Origin: Crassaminicella profunda | Lineage (GTDB): Bacteria > Bacillota > Clostridia > Peptostreptococcales > Thermotaleaceae | Length of the DNA stretch: 64,000 bases | Assembly: GCF_019884785.1 (NCBI RefSeq) | Contig: NZ_CP082326.1 | Span: 1,605,355 to 1,669,354, forward strand | Reading direction: 5' to 3' | In this document: positions 55,768-64,000 of the stretch, in pieces | Layout: every line of letters begins with the position of its first letter | How positions within the stretch are numbered: position 1 is the first letter of the stretch | Notes under the pieces: model-generated | What the model was told of the DNA's origin: nothing | The model's input: only the letters and a program-made list of their open reading frames with translations | The model's database searches: none | Translations under genes and position numbers: made by a program

Positions 55768-58065
55768 ATGGCTGGTAGAAGGAGTATGAGAAAAAGTAAA
55801 GGAAAGGATAAATCTACCCTGAAAAATGAAATTATTTCTTTATTTACCATATCTATGGGAATACTAATTATGATTAGTTTGCAAACGGAATCTACTGGTG
55901 AAATAGGAAAAGTTATAAAAGCTAGTTTAATGGGATTATTATCTGCACCAGCGTATTTATTGCCTTATTTTATTATACTTTTAGGAATTTTTTCTATGAT
56001 CGGTAAAACCAGTATTTTTGATAAAAAGTTCAAATTTGCAATGATTCTAATGTATATAGGATATGTTATGTTATATACTATTATTTATTTTGAAGAGTAT
56101 ATTCCAAAAGCATGGAGTTTTCAAAATATAAAATTAGTATATGATCAAGGGATAGAAGGAGTCGGTGGAGGACTAATCGGTAGTTTATTAGGAAGTATGG
56201 GGATAAGATTTTTAGGGGTAAATGGTAGTTATGTTGTAATTGTTACATTAATGATTATTTCTTTTGTTGTGATTACAAAAATTTCTTTAGTGAGTATGCT
56301 AAAAAAATGTAAAAATGGCTTTGTAAGATTTTGTTCACTAATGGGTCGTTCTGTGAGTGAGTTTATTTATGTGCCAGATAAAAAACAGAAAAAAACAAAA
56401 AAGAAAAAAGCTATGAGTTTAAAGCAGGAGATGGAAACATCTATTAATGAAAATAATCATTTAGATGAAAAGATTAAAATTCTTGATTTTACCCGTGAAG
56501 CTGAGTTTAGTAAGAAAGCAAATGAACCTATAAAAGAAGAGAAGATGAATAGTAAAATAGAAATTGCTGCAACATCTCAGGACGAAAAAAATGTAGAAGA
56601 TATAAGTATTCATATTAAGAGTTCTGCTAAATCAGATTTAGATTACAAATTTCCTGATTTTAATTTATTACAGGATAATCCAGTTGCAAATACAAAAAAT
56701 GATAAAAAAGAAATTTTACATAAAGCAAGTATATTAGAAAACACACTAGAAAATTTTGGAGTAGAGGCAAAAGTTGTACAAGTAAGCAAAGGACCTACCA
56801 TAACAAGATATGAAATTCAGCCTAGTCCAGGAGTTAAGGTGAGTAAAATAGTAAATTTGTCAGATGATATTGCACTAAACTTGGCAGCATCAAATATAAG
56901 AATTGAAGCACCTATTCCAGGTAAGGCTGCTGTAGGCATAGAAATTCCTAATGAAAATGTTTCCCCTGTTACAATAAAGGAAGTTTTAGAAAGTGAAAAA
57001 TTCAAAAACAGTGATTCAAAGCTAACTTTTGTTTTAGGAAAGGATATTGCTGGCAATCCTATTATAGCTGATTTGGCTAAGATGCCACATATGTTGATTG
57101 CAGGGGCTACTGGTTCAGGAAAAAGTGTATGTATTAATACATTGATTATTAGTATTCTTTATAAGGCTACACCAGATGAAGTAAAACTACTTTTAGTAGA
57201 TCCAAAGGTAGTGGAATTAAATAATTATAATGGAATTCCTCATCTTTTAATTCCTGTTGTAACAGACCCTAAGAAGGCTTCAAGTGCATTAAATTGGGCA
57301 GTAGGAGAGATGACGAATCGGTATAAATATTTTGCAGAAAATAGTGTAAGAGATATTAATAGTTACAATGAAAAAATGAAGAATGAAGGAAAAGAAACAT
57401 TACCTAAAATTGTGATTATCATTGATGAACTTGCAGATTTAATGATGGTAGCACCAGGTCAAGTAGAAGATGGGATTTGTAGGCTTGCTCAAATGGCTAG
57501 AGCGGCAGGATTACATCTTATTGTAGCTACCCAAAGACCTTCTGTTGATGTAATAACAGGAGTCATTAAAGCGAATATTCCATCTCGTATTGCTTTTTCT
57601 GTTTCTTCTCAAGCAGACTCAAGAACTATATTAGATATGGGAGGAGCAGAAAAATTGCTTGGTAAAGGGGATATGCTATTTTATCCTGTTGGAGCGTCAA
57701 AACCTGTTCGTGCGCAAGGATCATTTATTTCAGATGGGGAAGTAGAAAGAGTTGTAAGTTTTGTAAAAGAACAATCTACAGATAATAATTATGAGGAAGA
57801 CATTATCGAAAAGGTTGAAAGTAATTTATCACAGGAAGAAGAAGGGACAGATGAATTATTAAAAGATGCTATTGAGTTAGTAATACAGATACAACAAGCT
57901 TCCATTTCAATGTTACAAAGAAGGTTTAGAATAGGATATAATCGAGCTGCAAGATTAATTGACGCTATGGAAGAAAGGAATATTGTTGGAGAACATGTAG
58001 GAAGTAAGCCAAGACAAGTATTAATATCAAAAGAAGAATTTGAGGAAATGAAGAGCAAATCATAA
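55768..58065 (+). CDS. ftsK: DNA translocase FtsK/SpoIIIE
   Basis: 765 residues. About four membrane helices lie in residues 15-185, followed by a charged linker (190-310), the alpha/beta motor and a gamma winged-helix domain (about 695-760) that reads KOPS/SRS-type DNA. Walker A GATGSGKS starts near residue 448 and Walker B is VIIIDELADLM. In sporulating Bacillota the homologue SpoIIIE pumps the chromosome into the forespore. The ATG at 55768 follows AGGAGGTG; an in-frame GTG at 55735 lies in the terminator hairpin. Confidence 0.96.
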   Translation: MAGRRSMRKSKGKDKSTLKNEIISLFTISMGILIMISLQTESTGEIGKVIKASLMGLLSAPAYLLPYFIILLGIFSMIGKTSIFDKKFKFAMILMYIGYVMLYTIIYFEEYIPKAWSFQNIKLVYDQGIEGVGGGLIGSLLGSMGIRFLGVNGSYVVIVTLMIISFVVITKISLVSMLKKCKNGFVRFCSLMGRSVSEFIYVPDKKQKKTKKKKAMSLKQEMETSINENNHLDEKIKILDFTREAEFSKKANEPIKEEKMNSKIEIAATSQDEKNVEDISIHIKSSAKSDLDYKFPDFNLLQDNPVANTKNDKKEILHKASILENTLENFGVEAKVVQVSKGPTITRYEIQPSPGVKVSKIVNLSDDIALNLAASNIRIEAPIPGKAAVGIEIPNENVSPVTIKEVLESEKFKNSDSKLTFVLGKDIAGNPIIADLAKMPHMLIAGATGSGKSVCINTLIISILYKATPDEVKLLLVDPKVVELNNYNGIPHLLIPVVTDPKKASSALNWAVGEMTNRYKYFAENSVRDINSYNEKMKNEGKETLPKIVIIIDELADLMMVAPGQVEDGICRLAQMARAAGLHLIVATQRPSVDVITGVIKANIPSRIAFSVSSQADSRTILDMGGAEKLLGKGDMLFYPVGASKPVRAQGSFISDGEVERVVSFVKEQSTDNNYEEDIIEKVESNLSQEEEGTDELLKDAIELVIQIQQASISMLQRRFRIGYNRAARLIDAMEERNIVGEHVGSKPRQVLISKEEFEEMKSKS

Positions 58066-58085
58066 ATAGAAATAGAGGGATAGAT

Positions 58086-59135
58086 GTGGTAAAAGTAATA
58101 GACGTTGAAAAAGCATTGACATTAAAAAATACACTTTTTATTGATGTACGAGCGCCATTAGAATATGAAGATGGAACCATTTTAGGAGCTAAGAATATTC
58201 CCATATTAGATGATGAAGAAAGGGCAATTGTAGGAACCATTTATAGACAAGAAAATCCTCATGAAGCCACAGTAAAGGGACTAGACTTAGTATCAACAAA
58301 ACTCCCAAACCTTTATAGTACAGTGAAACAATATAGTATGGAGTATGATCATATTGTTATATTCTGTTGGAGAGGTGGAATGAGAAGTAAATCCGTATGT
58401 AATTTACTAACCATGCTGAACATTGATAATATATATCAGCTAAAGGATGGATACAAGAGCTATAGAAAATATGTAATTGACTTTCTAGAAAATAAAATAG
58501 AAAGATATAAATTTATTATGCTTCATGGATTAACAGGTGTAGGTAAAACTCATATACTTGATCAATTAGAGGCCATAAAAGAGCCAGTGCTTAATTTAGA
58601 AGAAATAGCAAAAAATAGTGGTTCTGTATTTGGAGATATTGTTTTTAGTGGAAAACCTCCATCACAAAAAACATTTGAATCCTTAATATTTCATGTGTTA
58701 TATAATTCAAAAGAAAACTATATATTCGTAGAAAGTGAAAGTAAAAGAGTAGGTAGTGTTATGGTACCAGATGCTGTGTATAATCAGATGGTAAATGGCT
58801 ATCATGTTCTTATAAAAACAACATTTGAAAATAGAATAGAGGTTATTTTAAAAGATTATGCTAAGCATTTAGAAGTGAACCATTCAAAAATAGTAGCATC
58901 ATTGAATCATTTAAGAAAAAAATTAGGAAACGAATCAGTAAATAATTTAATCAATAAAATTGAAGAAAAAGATTATACTTATGTGATTCAATATTTAATG
59001 GAGCATTATTATGATCCCTTATATAATTATTCTATTAAAAAATATGAAAACTATGATTTAGTGATTGATTATGAAAAAATGGAAGACGTTATCCCTATTT
59101 TAAATGATTTTATAAATAATATGTTTCACAACTAG
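58086..59135 (+). CDS. mnmH: tRNA 2-selenouridine synthase MnmH (SelU)
   Basis: 349 residues. An N-terminal rhodanese domain has the active-site C94 in CWRGGMRS, and a C-terminal P-loop domain has GLTGVGKT at residues 148-155. It replaces sulfur by selenium at the wobble 2-thiouridine of some tRNAs through geranylated intermediates, using selenophosphate. It implies a selD gene elsewhere. The start is GTG; the overlapping ATG at 58084 meets a stop at once. It is co-oriented with rimO, 16 nt downstream. Confidence 0.92.
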   Translation: MVKVIDVEKALTLKNTLFIDVRAPLEYEDGTILGAKNIPILDDEERAIVGTIYRQENPHEATVKGLDLVSTKLPNLYSTVKQYSMEYDHIVIFCWRGGMRSKSVCNLLTMLNIDNIYQLKDGYKSYRKYVIDFLENKIERYKFIMLHGLTGVGKTHILDQLEAIKEPVLNLEEIAKNSGSVFGDIVFSGKPPSQKTFESLIFHVLYNSKENYIFVESESKRVGSVMVPDAVYNQMVNGYHVLIKTTFENRIEVILKDYAKHLEVNHSKIVASLNHLRKKLGNESVNNLINKIEEKDYTYVIQYLMEHYYDPLYNYSIKKYENYDLVIDYEKMEDVIPILNDFINNMFHN

Positions 59136-59151
59136 AAGGGAGTTTCAATAT

Positions 59152-60495
59152 ATGAACTTAAAGGTAGCTATTGAGTCATTAGGATGCTCAAAAAATTTAG
59201 TAGATTCAGAAGTAATGATGGGATTATTATCTCAGTATGATTTTGAGATTACAAAGGATGAATATGAAGCTGATATTATTATTGTGAATACCTGTGGATT
59301 TATTGAGTCAGCAAAACAAGAATCTATTGATACAATTGTAGAATTAGGAACCTTAAAAATCAATGGAAATTGTAAATTATTAGTGGTAACGGGTTGTTTG
59401 GCTGAAAGATACTCAAAGGAATTAATAGAAGAACTACCAGAAGTAGATGCGGTGATAGGAACAGGAAACTATCCAGAAATTATAAAAGTTATTGATGATA
59501 CATTAAAAGGAAAGAAAGTTGTAAAATCTGGAAATATCAATATAGAAATATCAGAAGATCTTCCAAGAATTTTAAGTACACCTAAGTTTATGGGTTATCT
59601 TAAAATTGCAGAAGGCTGTGATAATTGTTGTACTTACTGCATTATTCCAAAGTTGAGAGGAAATTATAGAAGTAGAAAAATGGAATATATTATTAATGAA
59701 GCACAAATTATGGCCCAAAAAGGCGTTAAAGAAATGATTTTAATTGCTCAAGATACTTCAAGATATGGTATTGATCTATACAAAGAATATAAACTTCCTG
59801 AATTATTGAGGAAGTTAGCGCAAATTGAAGGAATAGAGTGGATAAGAATTTTATATTGCTATCCTGATAAAATTTCAGATGAATTAATCAATGTAATTGC
59901 AGAAGAAAAAAAGATTTGCAAATACATTGATATGCCAATTCAACATTGTAATGATGAAATTCTAAAAAGAATGAATAGAGCTACAAGAAAAGAACATATT
60001 TTACAAGTTATTCAAAAACTACGTAATAAAATACCCAATATGCATATTCGCACATCTCTTATTGTTGGTTTTCCAGGAGAGACAAAGGAGCAGTTTGAGG
60101 AACTAAAAACATTTGTTGAGGATGTGAAATTTGATAGACTAGGGGTATTTACTTATTCAAAAGAAGAAGATACACCAGCTGCTAAATTAAAAGGCCAGAT
60201 TTCAGAAGATATTAAGGAAGAAAGAAGAGATGAAATTATGGCTATACAAAAAGAGGTTTCATTTCAAAAAAACATGGAGAAAATAGGTAATATTTATGAT
60301 ATACTGATAGAAGAGAAGATTGATGAAGAGGATGTTTATGTAGGAAGAACGGCATATGATGCACCAGAGGTTGATGGTATTGTGTATGTAAATTCAACTA
60401 AACTTCTAATTATAGGAGATTTAGTAAAGGTTAAAATAACAGATACCTTAGAATATGATTTATTAGGAGAGATATTACATGAATCTTGCGAATAA
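59152..60495 (+). CDS. rimO: Ribosomal protein S12 methylthiotransferase RimO
   Basis: 447 residues; radical SAM enzyme that adds a methylthio group to an Asp of S12. The UPF0004 domain has three cluster Cys (C12, C48, C82). The radical SAM motif is C156-x3-C160-x2-C163 in [13 protein letters not shown] domain ends the protein. The lead [10 protein letters not shown] favours RimO over MiaB. The last 17 nt overlap pgsA. Confidence 0.96.
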   Translation: MNLKVAIESLGCSKNLVDSEVMMGLLSQYDFEITKDEYEADIIIVNTCGFIESAKQESIDTIVELGTLKINGNCKLLVVTGCLAERYSKELIEELPEVDAVIGTGNYPEIIKVIDDTLKGKKVVKSGNINIEISEDLPRILSTPKFMGYLKIAEGCDNCCTYCIIPKLRGNYRSRKMEYIINEAQIMAQKGVKEMILIAQDTSRYGIDLYKEYKLPELLRKLAQIEGIEWIRILYCYPDKISDELINVIAEEKKICKYIDMPIQHCNDEILKRMNRATRKEHILQVIQKLRNKIPNMHIRTSLIVGFPGETKEQFEELKTFVEDVKFDRLGVFTYSKEEDTPAAKLKGQISEDIKEERRDEIMAIQKEVSFQKNMEKIGNIYDILIEEKIDEEDVYVGRTAYDAPEVDGIVYVNSTKLLIIGDLVKVKITDTLEYDLLGEILHESCE

Positions 60496-61015
60496 GTTGA
60501 CCATTGCTAGAATCTTTTTAGTTCCTGTTTTTATGATTGTACTTTTAAACAAAATTCCGTATGGTATGTATATAGCTGCTGGAATTTTTACTATAGCTGC
60601 CATAACAGATACGTTAGATGGGTATATTGCAAGAAGTAGAAACCAGGTAACAAAATTTGGAAAGTTCGTGGATCCTTTGGCGGATAAGCTTCTTGTTACA
60701 GCAGCTTTAGTTTGTCTTGTGCAAATGGGTAAATTACCTGCTTGGATTGTTGTTGTAATTATATCAAGGGAATATACTATAAGTATACTAAGAGCGGTTG
60801 CTGCATCAGAAGGAATTGTAATTGCAGCAAGTTGGTGGGGAAAGTTAAAGACCATTACACAAATTATAGCAATTGTTGCAATACTTCTTAATAATTATCC
60901 ATTTAGCTTAATAGGCTTTCCATTTAGTACAATTATGCTTTGGGTTGCAGTGATTCTTACCATTGTATCAGGTGTAGATTATTTATATCTTAATAGACAA
61001 GTAATAAAACATTAA
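60479..61015 (+). CDS. pgsA: CDP-diacylglycerol-glycerol-3-phosphate 3-phosphatidyltransferase
   Basis: 178-residue integral membrane enzyme with four or five helices, making phosphatidylglycerol phosphate. The CDP-alcohol transferase motif is complete: [19 protein letters not shown] then PLADK, giving DG-x2-AR-x8-G-x3-D-x3-D. The ATG lies inside the end of rimO. It uses the CDP-diacylglycerol made by CdsA. Confidence 0.96.
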   Translation: MNLANKLTIARIFLVPVFMIVLLNKIPYGMYIAAGIFTIAAITDTLDGYIARSRNQVTKFGKFVDPLADKLLVTAALVCLVQMGKLPAWIVVVIISREYTISILRAVAASEGIVIAASWWGKLKTITQIIAIVAILLNNYPFSLIGFPFSTIMLWVAVILTIVSGVDYLYLNRQVIKH

Positions 61016-61036
61016 AAGCAGCATAGCTGCTTTTTA
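61014..61036 (+). terminator. Terminator after pgsA
   Basis: AAAAGCAGC / GCTGCTTTT with loop ATA, starting in the stop codon and followed by T residues. cinA translation starts only about 30 nt later. Confidence 0.8.
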
Positions 61037-61065
61037 ATATTTTGAGGGGAAAAGGGGTTTTAGGA

Positions 61066-62295
61066 ATGAATTGTTCAATTATAAGTGTAGGTACAGAGAT
61101 TTTATTTGGACAGATTGTAAATACAAATACAGTTTATTTATCTCAAGAACTGAATGGATTAGGAATAAATGTATATCATCATTTTACAGCTGGAGATAAT
61201 GAAAATCGATTAAAAGATATATTAGATTATGCATTGTCTAAATCGGATTTAATTATTACTACAGGGGGGCTAGGGCCAACACAGGATGATCTTACAAAAG
61301 AGACGATTGCGAGAGTAGCAGGAAAAAAATTAGAAATGCATGAACCGTCCTTTGAAAAGCTTTGTACGTATTTTAAAAATCTTAATAGGAAAATGAATGA
61401 AAATAATATAAAACAGGCATACTTACCAAAAGATAGTATTGTCTTAGATAATGATTGTGGAACTGCACCAGGATTTATTATTGAGTTTGATGGAAAAATA
61501 GTTATAAGTCTTCCAGGGCCACCTAAAGAAATGAAAAGCATGTTTGAGTCTGTAAAGGATTATTTAAAAACTAAGTCAAAAGATACGATTTACTCAAAAG
61601 TATTGAGATTTTTTGGTATTGGTGAATCTGCGTTAGAAACTGCCATAATGGATTTAATCAATCATCAATCAAATCCTACTATTGCAACTTATGCAAAGGA
61701 AGGAGAAGTGAGTGCTCGTATTACTGCCAAAGCTGAAAATGAAGCTAAAGCACAGGAAATGATTATTCCTGTAATAAATCAAATAAAAAATAGATTAGAG
61801 GAATATATATATAGCTATAATGATGAAGAATTAGTCCAAGTGGTTGCGAAAAAATTGTTAGACGAAAAGGTTTCTGTTTCTTTTGCAGAATCATGTACGG
61901 GAGGATTAATTGCTGCAAAGTTAACAAGTATTCCAGGAATATCAGAATCTTTGAATCGAAGTATTGTTACATATAGTAATGAAGCGAAAATTGAAGAATT
62001 AGGTGTGAAAGAGACTACGCTTAAAGAACATGGCGCTGTTAGTGAAGAAACAGCTAGAGAAATGGTATTAGGATTAAAAGCTGCAACTGGAAGTGAAATA
62101 TGCGTATCTGTAACAGGGATAGCAGGTCCTGGTGGTGGGACAAAAGAAAAACCTGTAGGATTAGTATATATTGGTCTTGCTTATAAAGAAAATATTGTAT
62201 GCAATCAATATAATATTTTTGGAGATAGAAATCGAATAAGAAATTATACGAGTATGCTTGCACTCAATATGATTAGAAAAGTACTAGAAAAATAA
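61066..62295 (+). CDS. cinA: CinA: damage-inducible/competence-associated nucleotide pyrophosphatase-deamidase
   Basis: 409 residues. The N-terminal MoaB/MogA-like COG1058 domain (SVGTEILFGQIVNTNT, GGLGPTQDD) is a pyrophosphatase. The C-terminal PncC domain (SCTGGLIAAKLTSIPG, VTGIAGPGGG) deamidates nicotinamide mononucleotide. The ATG at 61066 fits the family start; an upstream TTG at 61042 would add eight residues. It precedes recA, as in B. subtilis and streptococci. Confidence 0.95.
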   Translation: MNCSIISVGTEILFGQIVNTNTVYLSQELNGLGINVYHHFTAGDNENRLKDILDYALSKSDLIITTGGLGPTQDDLTKETIARVAGKKLEMHEPSFEKLCTYFKNLNRKMNENNIKQAYLPKDSIVLDNDCGTAPGFIIEFDGKIVISLPGPPKEMKSMFESVKDYLKTKSKDTIYSKVLRFFGIGESALETAIMDLINHQSNPTIATYAKEGEVSARITAKAENEAKAQEMIIPVINQIKNRLEEYIYSYNDEELVQVVAKKLLDEKVSVSFAESCTGGLIAAKLTSIPGISESLNRSIVTYSNEAKIEELGVKETTLKEHGAVSEETAREMVLGLKAATGSEICVSVTGIAGPGGGTKEKPVGLVYIGLAYKENIVCNQYNIFGDRNRIRNYTSMLALNMIRKVLEK

Positions 62296-62301
62296 ATAGG
62301 A

Positions 62302-62330
62302 TTGACCATAGAATAGGAATGGTATATAAT
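62302..62330 (+). promoter_or_regulatory. Strong sigma-A promoter of recA
   Basis: TTGACC (62302-62307), 17 bp, TATAAT (62325-62330), only 6 nt after the cinA stop. The predicted +1 falls at the LexA box. Confidence 0.88.
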
Positions 62331-62336
62331 GAATTA

Positions 62337-62350
62337 AGAACATTTGTTCG
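62337..62350. promoter_or_regulatory. LexA (DinR) SOS box of recA
   Basis: AGAACATTTGTTCG matches the Gram-positive SOS box CGAACNNNNGTTCG at nine of ten fixed positions. It overlaps the expected transcription start, so bound LexA would block recA. Confidence 0.88.
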
Positions 62351-62360
62351 ACGAAGAGAA

Positions 62361-62391
62361 AGGTAGGTGAAAACCAGATATTGAATCTGGT
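62361..62391 (+). promoter_or_regulatory. recA translation-initiation region with hairpin after the Shine-Dalgarno site
   Basis: The Shine-Dalgarno-like AGGTAGGTGA (62361-62370) lies 26 nt before the ATG, too far for normal use. Between them ACCAGAT / ATCTGGT (62373-62379 / 62385-62391, loop ATTGA) folds. Folding would leave about 7 unpaired nt between site and start. The alternative site GGTGA at 62389-62393 is partly inside the stem. Confidence 0.55.
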
Positions 62392-62396
62392 GAATT

Positions 62397-63431
62397 ATGG
62401 AAGGGAAAAGAAAAGCGTTAGAAATTGCCATGGGGCAAATAGAAAAGCAATTTGGAAAAGGTTCTATTATGAAACTAGGAGAAGATACATCAAGATTAAA
62501 TATCGAATCTATATCTACTGGATCACTAGATTTAGATATTGCTGTGGGCATAGGTGGTATTCCAAGAGGAAGAATTATCGAAATATATGGACCAGAGTCT
62601 TCTGGTAAAACGACAGTTGCACTTCATATTATAGCAGAAGCCCAAAAAACTGGAGGCGTTGCCGCTTTTATAGATGCTGAACATGCACTTGATCCTGTAT
62701 ATGCGAAACATTTAGGTGTAAATATTGATGAGTTAGTTGTATCTCAACCTGATACTGGAGAACAAGCTTTAGAAATATGTGAAGCGCTAGTTAGAAGTGG
62801 CGCTATAGATGTAATCGTAGTAGATTCAGTTGCAGCATTAGTTCCTAAAGCTGAGATCCAAGGGGAAATGGGAGATAGTCATGTGGGGCTTCAGGCAAGA
62901 CTTATGTCTCAAGCATTAAGAAAGCTTACAGGTGTGATTAACAAATCAAAAACATCTACAATATTTATCAATCAATTGAGAGAAAAAGTAGGGGTAATGT
63001 TTGGAAATCCAGAAACAACTACTGGAGGAAGAGCTCTCAAATTTTATTCATCTGTGAGACTTGATGTAAGAAGAATTGAATCAATAAAAAAAGCGGACAG
63101 CATTATAGGGAATAGAACAAGAGTGAAAGTTGTAAAAAATAAAGTAGCACCTCCTTTTAAAGTAGCAGAATTTGATATTATGTATGGTACAGGCATATCA
63201 AAAGAAGGCAGTATTTTAGATTGTGCTGTTAAAGAAGATATTATAAAAAAGGCTGGTTCATGGTATAGCTATGGAGATGAGAAGCTAGGTCAAGGTAGAG
63301 AAAATGCAAAACAATTTTTAATTGAAAATACTGGAATATCCCTTGAGGTAGAGAATAAAATAAGAGAGTTACATCAGCTTCCTTTAAAGAAAGAAGACGA
63401 ACTAGTAGCTACAGTAGATAGTGAATCATAA
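62397..63431 (+). CDS. recA: Recombinase RecA
   Basis: 344 residues; ATP-dependent strand-exchange protein and co-protease for LexA. Walker A GPESSGKT lies near residues 64-71. Walker B is [15 protein letters not shown], followed by the L1 region, and L2 includes [21 protein letters not shown]. The product is complete, with a short acidic C-terminus. It has its own SOS promoter and terminator, so it is monocistronic. Confidence 0.99.
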   Translation: MEGKRKALEIAMGQIEKQFGKGSIMKLGEDTSRLNIESISTGSLDLDIAVGIGGIPRGRIIEIYGPESSGKTTVALHIIAEAQKTGGVAAFIDAEHALDPVYAKHLGVNIDELVVSQPDTGEQALEICEALVRSGAIDVIVVDSVAALVPKAEIQGEMGDSHVGLQARLMSQALRKLTGVINKSKTSTIFINQLREKVGVMFGNPETTTGGRALKFYSSVRLDVRRIESIKKADSIIGNRTRVKVVKNKVAPPFKVAEFDIMYGTGISKEGSILDCAVKEDIIKKAGSWYSYGDEKLGQGRENAKQFLIENTGISLEVENKIRELHQLPLKKEDELVATVDSES

Positions 63432-63456
63432 AAAAACCCGTATGGGTTTTTTTTTT
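63431..63456 (+). terminator. Terminator after recA
   Basis: AAAAAACCC / GGGTTTTTT with loop GTAT, ending in a run of T; it begins in the stop codon. Confidence 0.93.
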
Positions 63457-63510
63457 AGGAATAAAGGAATAGACATCATCCTATAATAAAATGGGTAAAA
63501 GAATATGACC

Positions 63511-63539
63511 TTGACAGTATATAAAAAAAGATATACAAT
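63511..63539 (+). promoter_or_regulatory. Strong sigma-A promoter upstream of rny
   Basis: Consensus TTGACA (63511-63516), 17 bp, TACAAT (63534-63539). It lies about 150 bp before rny, with a structured RNA and a terminator between. Confidence 0.88.
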
Positions 63540-63543
63540 TATA

Positions 63544-63652
63544 ACAGATATTGGTGTATCTGTAGATGAATAATGAGGCCTGGATAGTGTTTTAAATTTT
63601 GATCTATAAAAAACATAGAAAGATTTAAAAACCGAGGTTTCTCGGTTTTATT
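63544..63652 (+). ncRNA. Candidate small RNA or attenuated leader ahead of rny
   Basis: Between the promoter and the terminator lies about 109 nt with no convincing reading frame. It begins with hairpin ACAGATA / TATCTGT (63544-63550 / 63557-63563), has a weak middle stem TCTAT / ATAGA (63603-63607 / 63615-63619) and ends in a terminator. It could be a free small RNA, or a leader whose termination limits rny. Confidence 0.5.
63628..63652 (+). terminator. Terminator/attenuator before rny
   Basis: AAAACCGAG / CTCGGTTTT with loop GTTT, followed by ATTATTT. It lies 36 nt before the predicted rny start and downstream of its promoter. Confidence 0.82.
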
Positions 63653-63687
63653 ATTTGCTTATGATTAAGATGGGGAGGTGTTTAGAT

Positions 63688-64000
63688 ATTAATTCTATTC
63701 AGATTGTAGTAAGCATTGTAACAGGTGCTATAGGTGTTGGAATTGGATATTTTATAAGAAAGAATATTGCTGAGGGTAAAATAAATAATGCAGAAAACAG
63801 AGCCAAGGAAATAGTTTCAGAAGCTAAAAAGCAGGCTGAAACATCTAAAAAAGAGATTTTACTTGAAGCAAAAGAAGAAGTTCATAGATTAAGAAATGAA
63901 CTTGATAGAGAAAATAGAGAAAGACGTAATGAACTACAAAGGTTGGAAAGAAGATTACAGCAAAAGGAAGAAACATTAGATAGAAAATCTGATAATCTAG
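63688..64000 (+). CDS. rny: Ribonuclease Y, 5' part, cut by the window edge
   Basis: Membrane-anchored endoribonuclease that starts mRNA decay in Gram-positive bacteria. Only the N-terminal helix (about residues 4-22, ending GYFIRKNIAEGKI) and the start of the long coiled coil (EAKKQAETSKKEILLEAKEEVH, then repeated Arg/Glu) are inside the window. KH and HD domains would follow. The strong Shine-Dalgarno GGGGAGGTG (63672-63680) is followed at normal spacing by ATT at 63688, and using it aligns with B. subtilis RNase Y residue 1 to within one residue. In-frame ATGs at 63661 and 63670 lie before or in that site. Confidence 0.9.
   Translation, partial: MNSIQIVVSIVTGAIGVGIGYFIRKNIAEGKINNAENRAKEIVSEAKKQAETSKKEILLEAKEEVHRLRNELDRENRERRNELQRLERRLQQKEETLDRKSDNL

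Overview
The window is a compact, almost wholly plus-strand stretch of an AT-rich genome from a motile, probably endospore-forming member of the Bacillota, class Clostridia. The evidence is low GC, Shine-Dalgarno sites close to AGGAGG, frequent TTG and GTG starts, a Gram-positive PolC replicase, CheC/CheD/FliY chemotaxis proteins, a YlmC/YmxH sporulation gene, and a gene order that follows the Bacillus subtilis fla/che-rpsB-polC-infB-recA-rny axis with clostridial changes. Those changes are motA/motB inside the flagellar operon, ispG where B. subtilis has proS, nrnA in place of ylxP, and mnmH next to rimO. I cannot name the species.

Positions 1-26922 hold the distal part of a giant flagellar/chemotaxis operon. 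It encodes an MgtE-N-like protein cut by the left edge, hook assembly (fliK, flgD, a TIGR02530-type protein, flgE), swrD/flbD, the stator (motA, motB), fliL, the switch (fliM, fliY, cheY), the export gate (fliO-P-Q-R, flhB, flhA), flhF/flhG, a PilZ protein, and cheB-A-W-C-D. It ends with a small membrane protein, sigma-D, a FapA-type DUF342 protein and three little-known small proteins, one of them SwrB-like.

Positions 26923-39904 hold translation, envelope and replication genes: rpsB-tsf behind their own promoter and leader, then pyrH-frr-(orphan PASTA)-uppS-cdsA-dxr-rseP-ispG, then polC. Positions 39905-50136 hold the rimP-nusA-rnpM-ylxQ-infB-rbfA-nrnA-truB-ribF operon, followed by rpsO and pnp. 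Positions 50231-61015 hold a YlxY-like deacetylase, an M16 peptidase, dut, ylmC/ymxH behind a sigma-F-like promoter, dapG, tepA, ftsK/spoIIIE, mnmH, rimO and pgsA. Positions 61066-64000 hold cinA, SOS-controlled recA and the start of rny.

No mobile element, CRISPR array, tRNA or rRNA is visible, and there is no obvious new multigene system. The most interesting signals are regulatory. They are a structured promoter-to-terminator RNA just ahead of rny, whose start appears to be AUU; a hairpin lying between the recA Shine-Dalgarno site and its ATG; a perfect palindrome centred on the -35 element of a sigma-F-like promoter before ylmC; and terminator-like elements placed directly in front of ftsK and the rimP operon. 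Several small flagellar-operon proteins have no assigned function.
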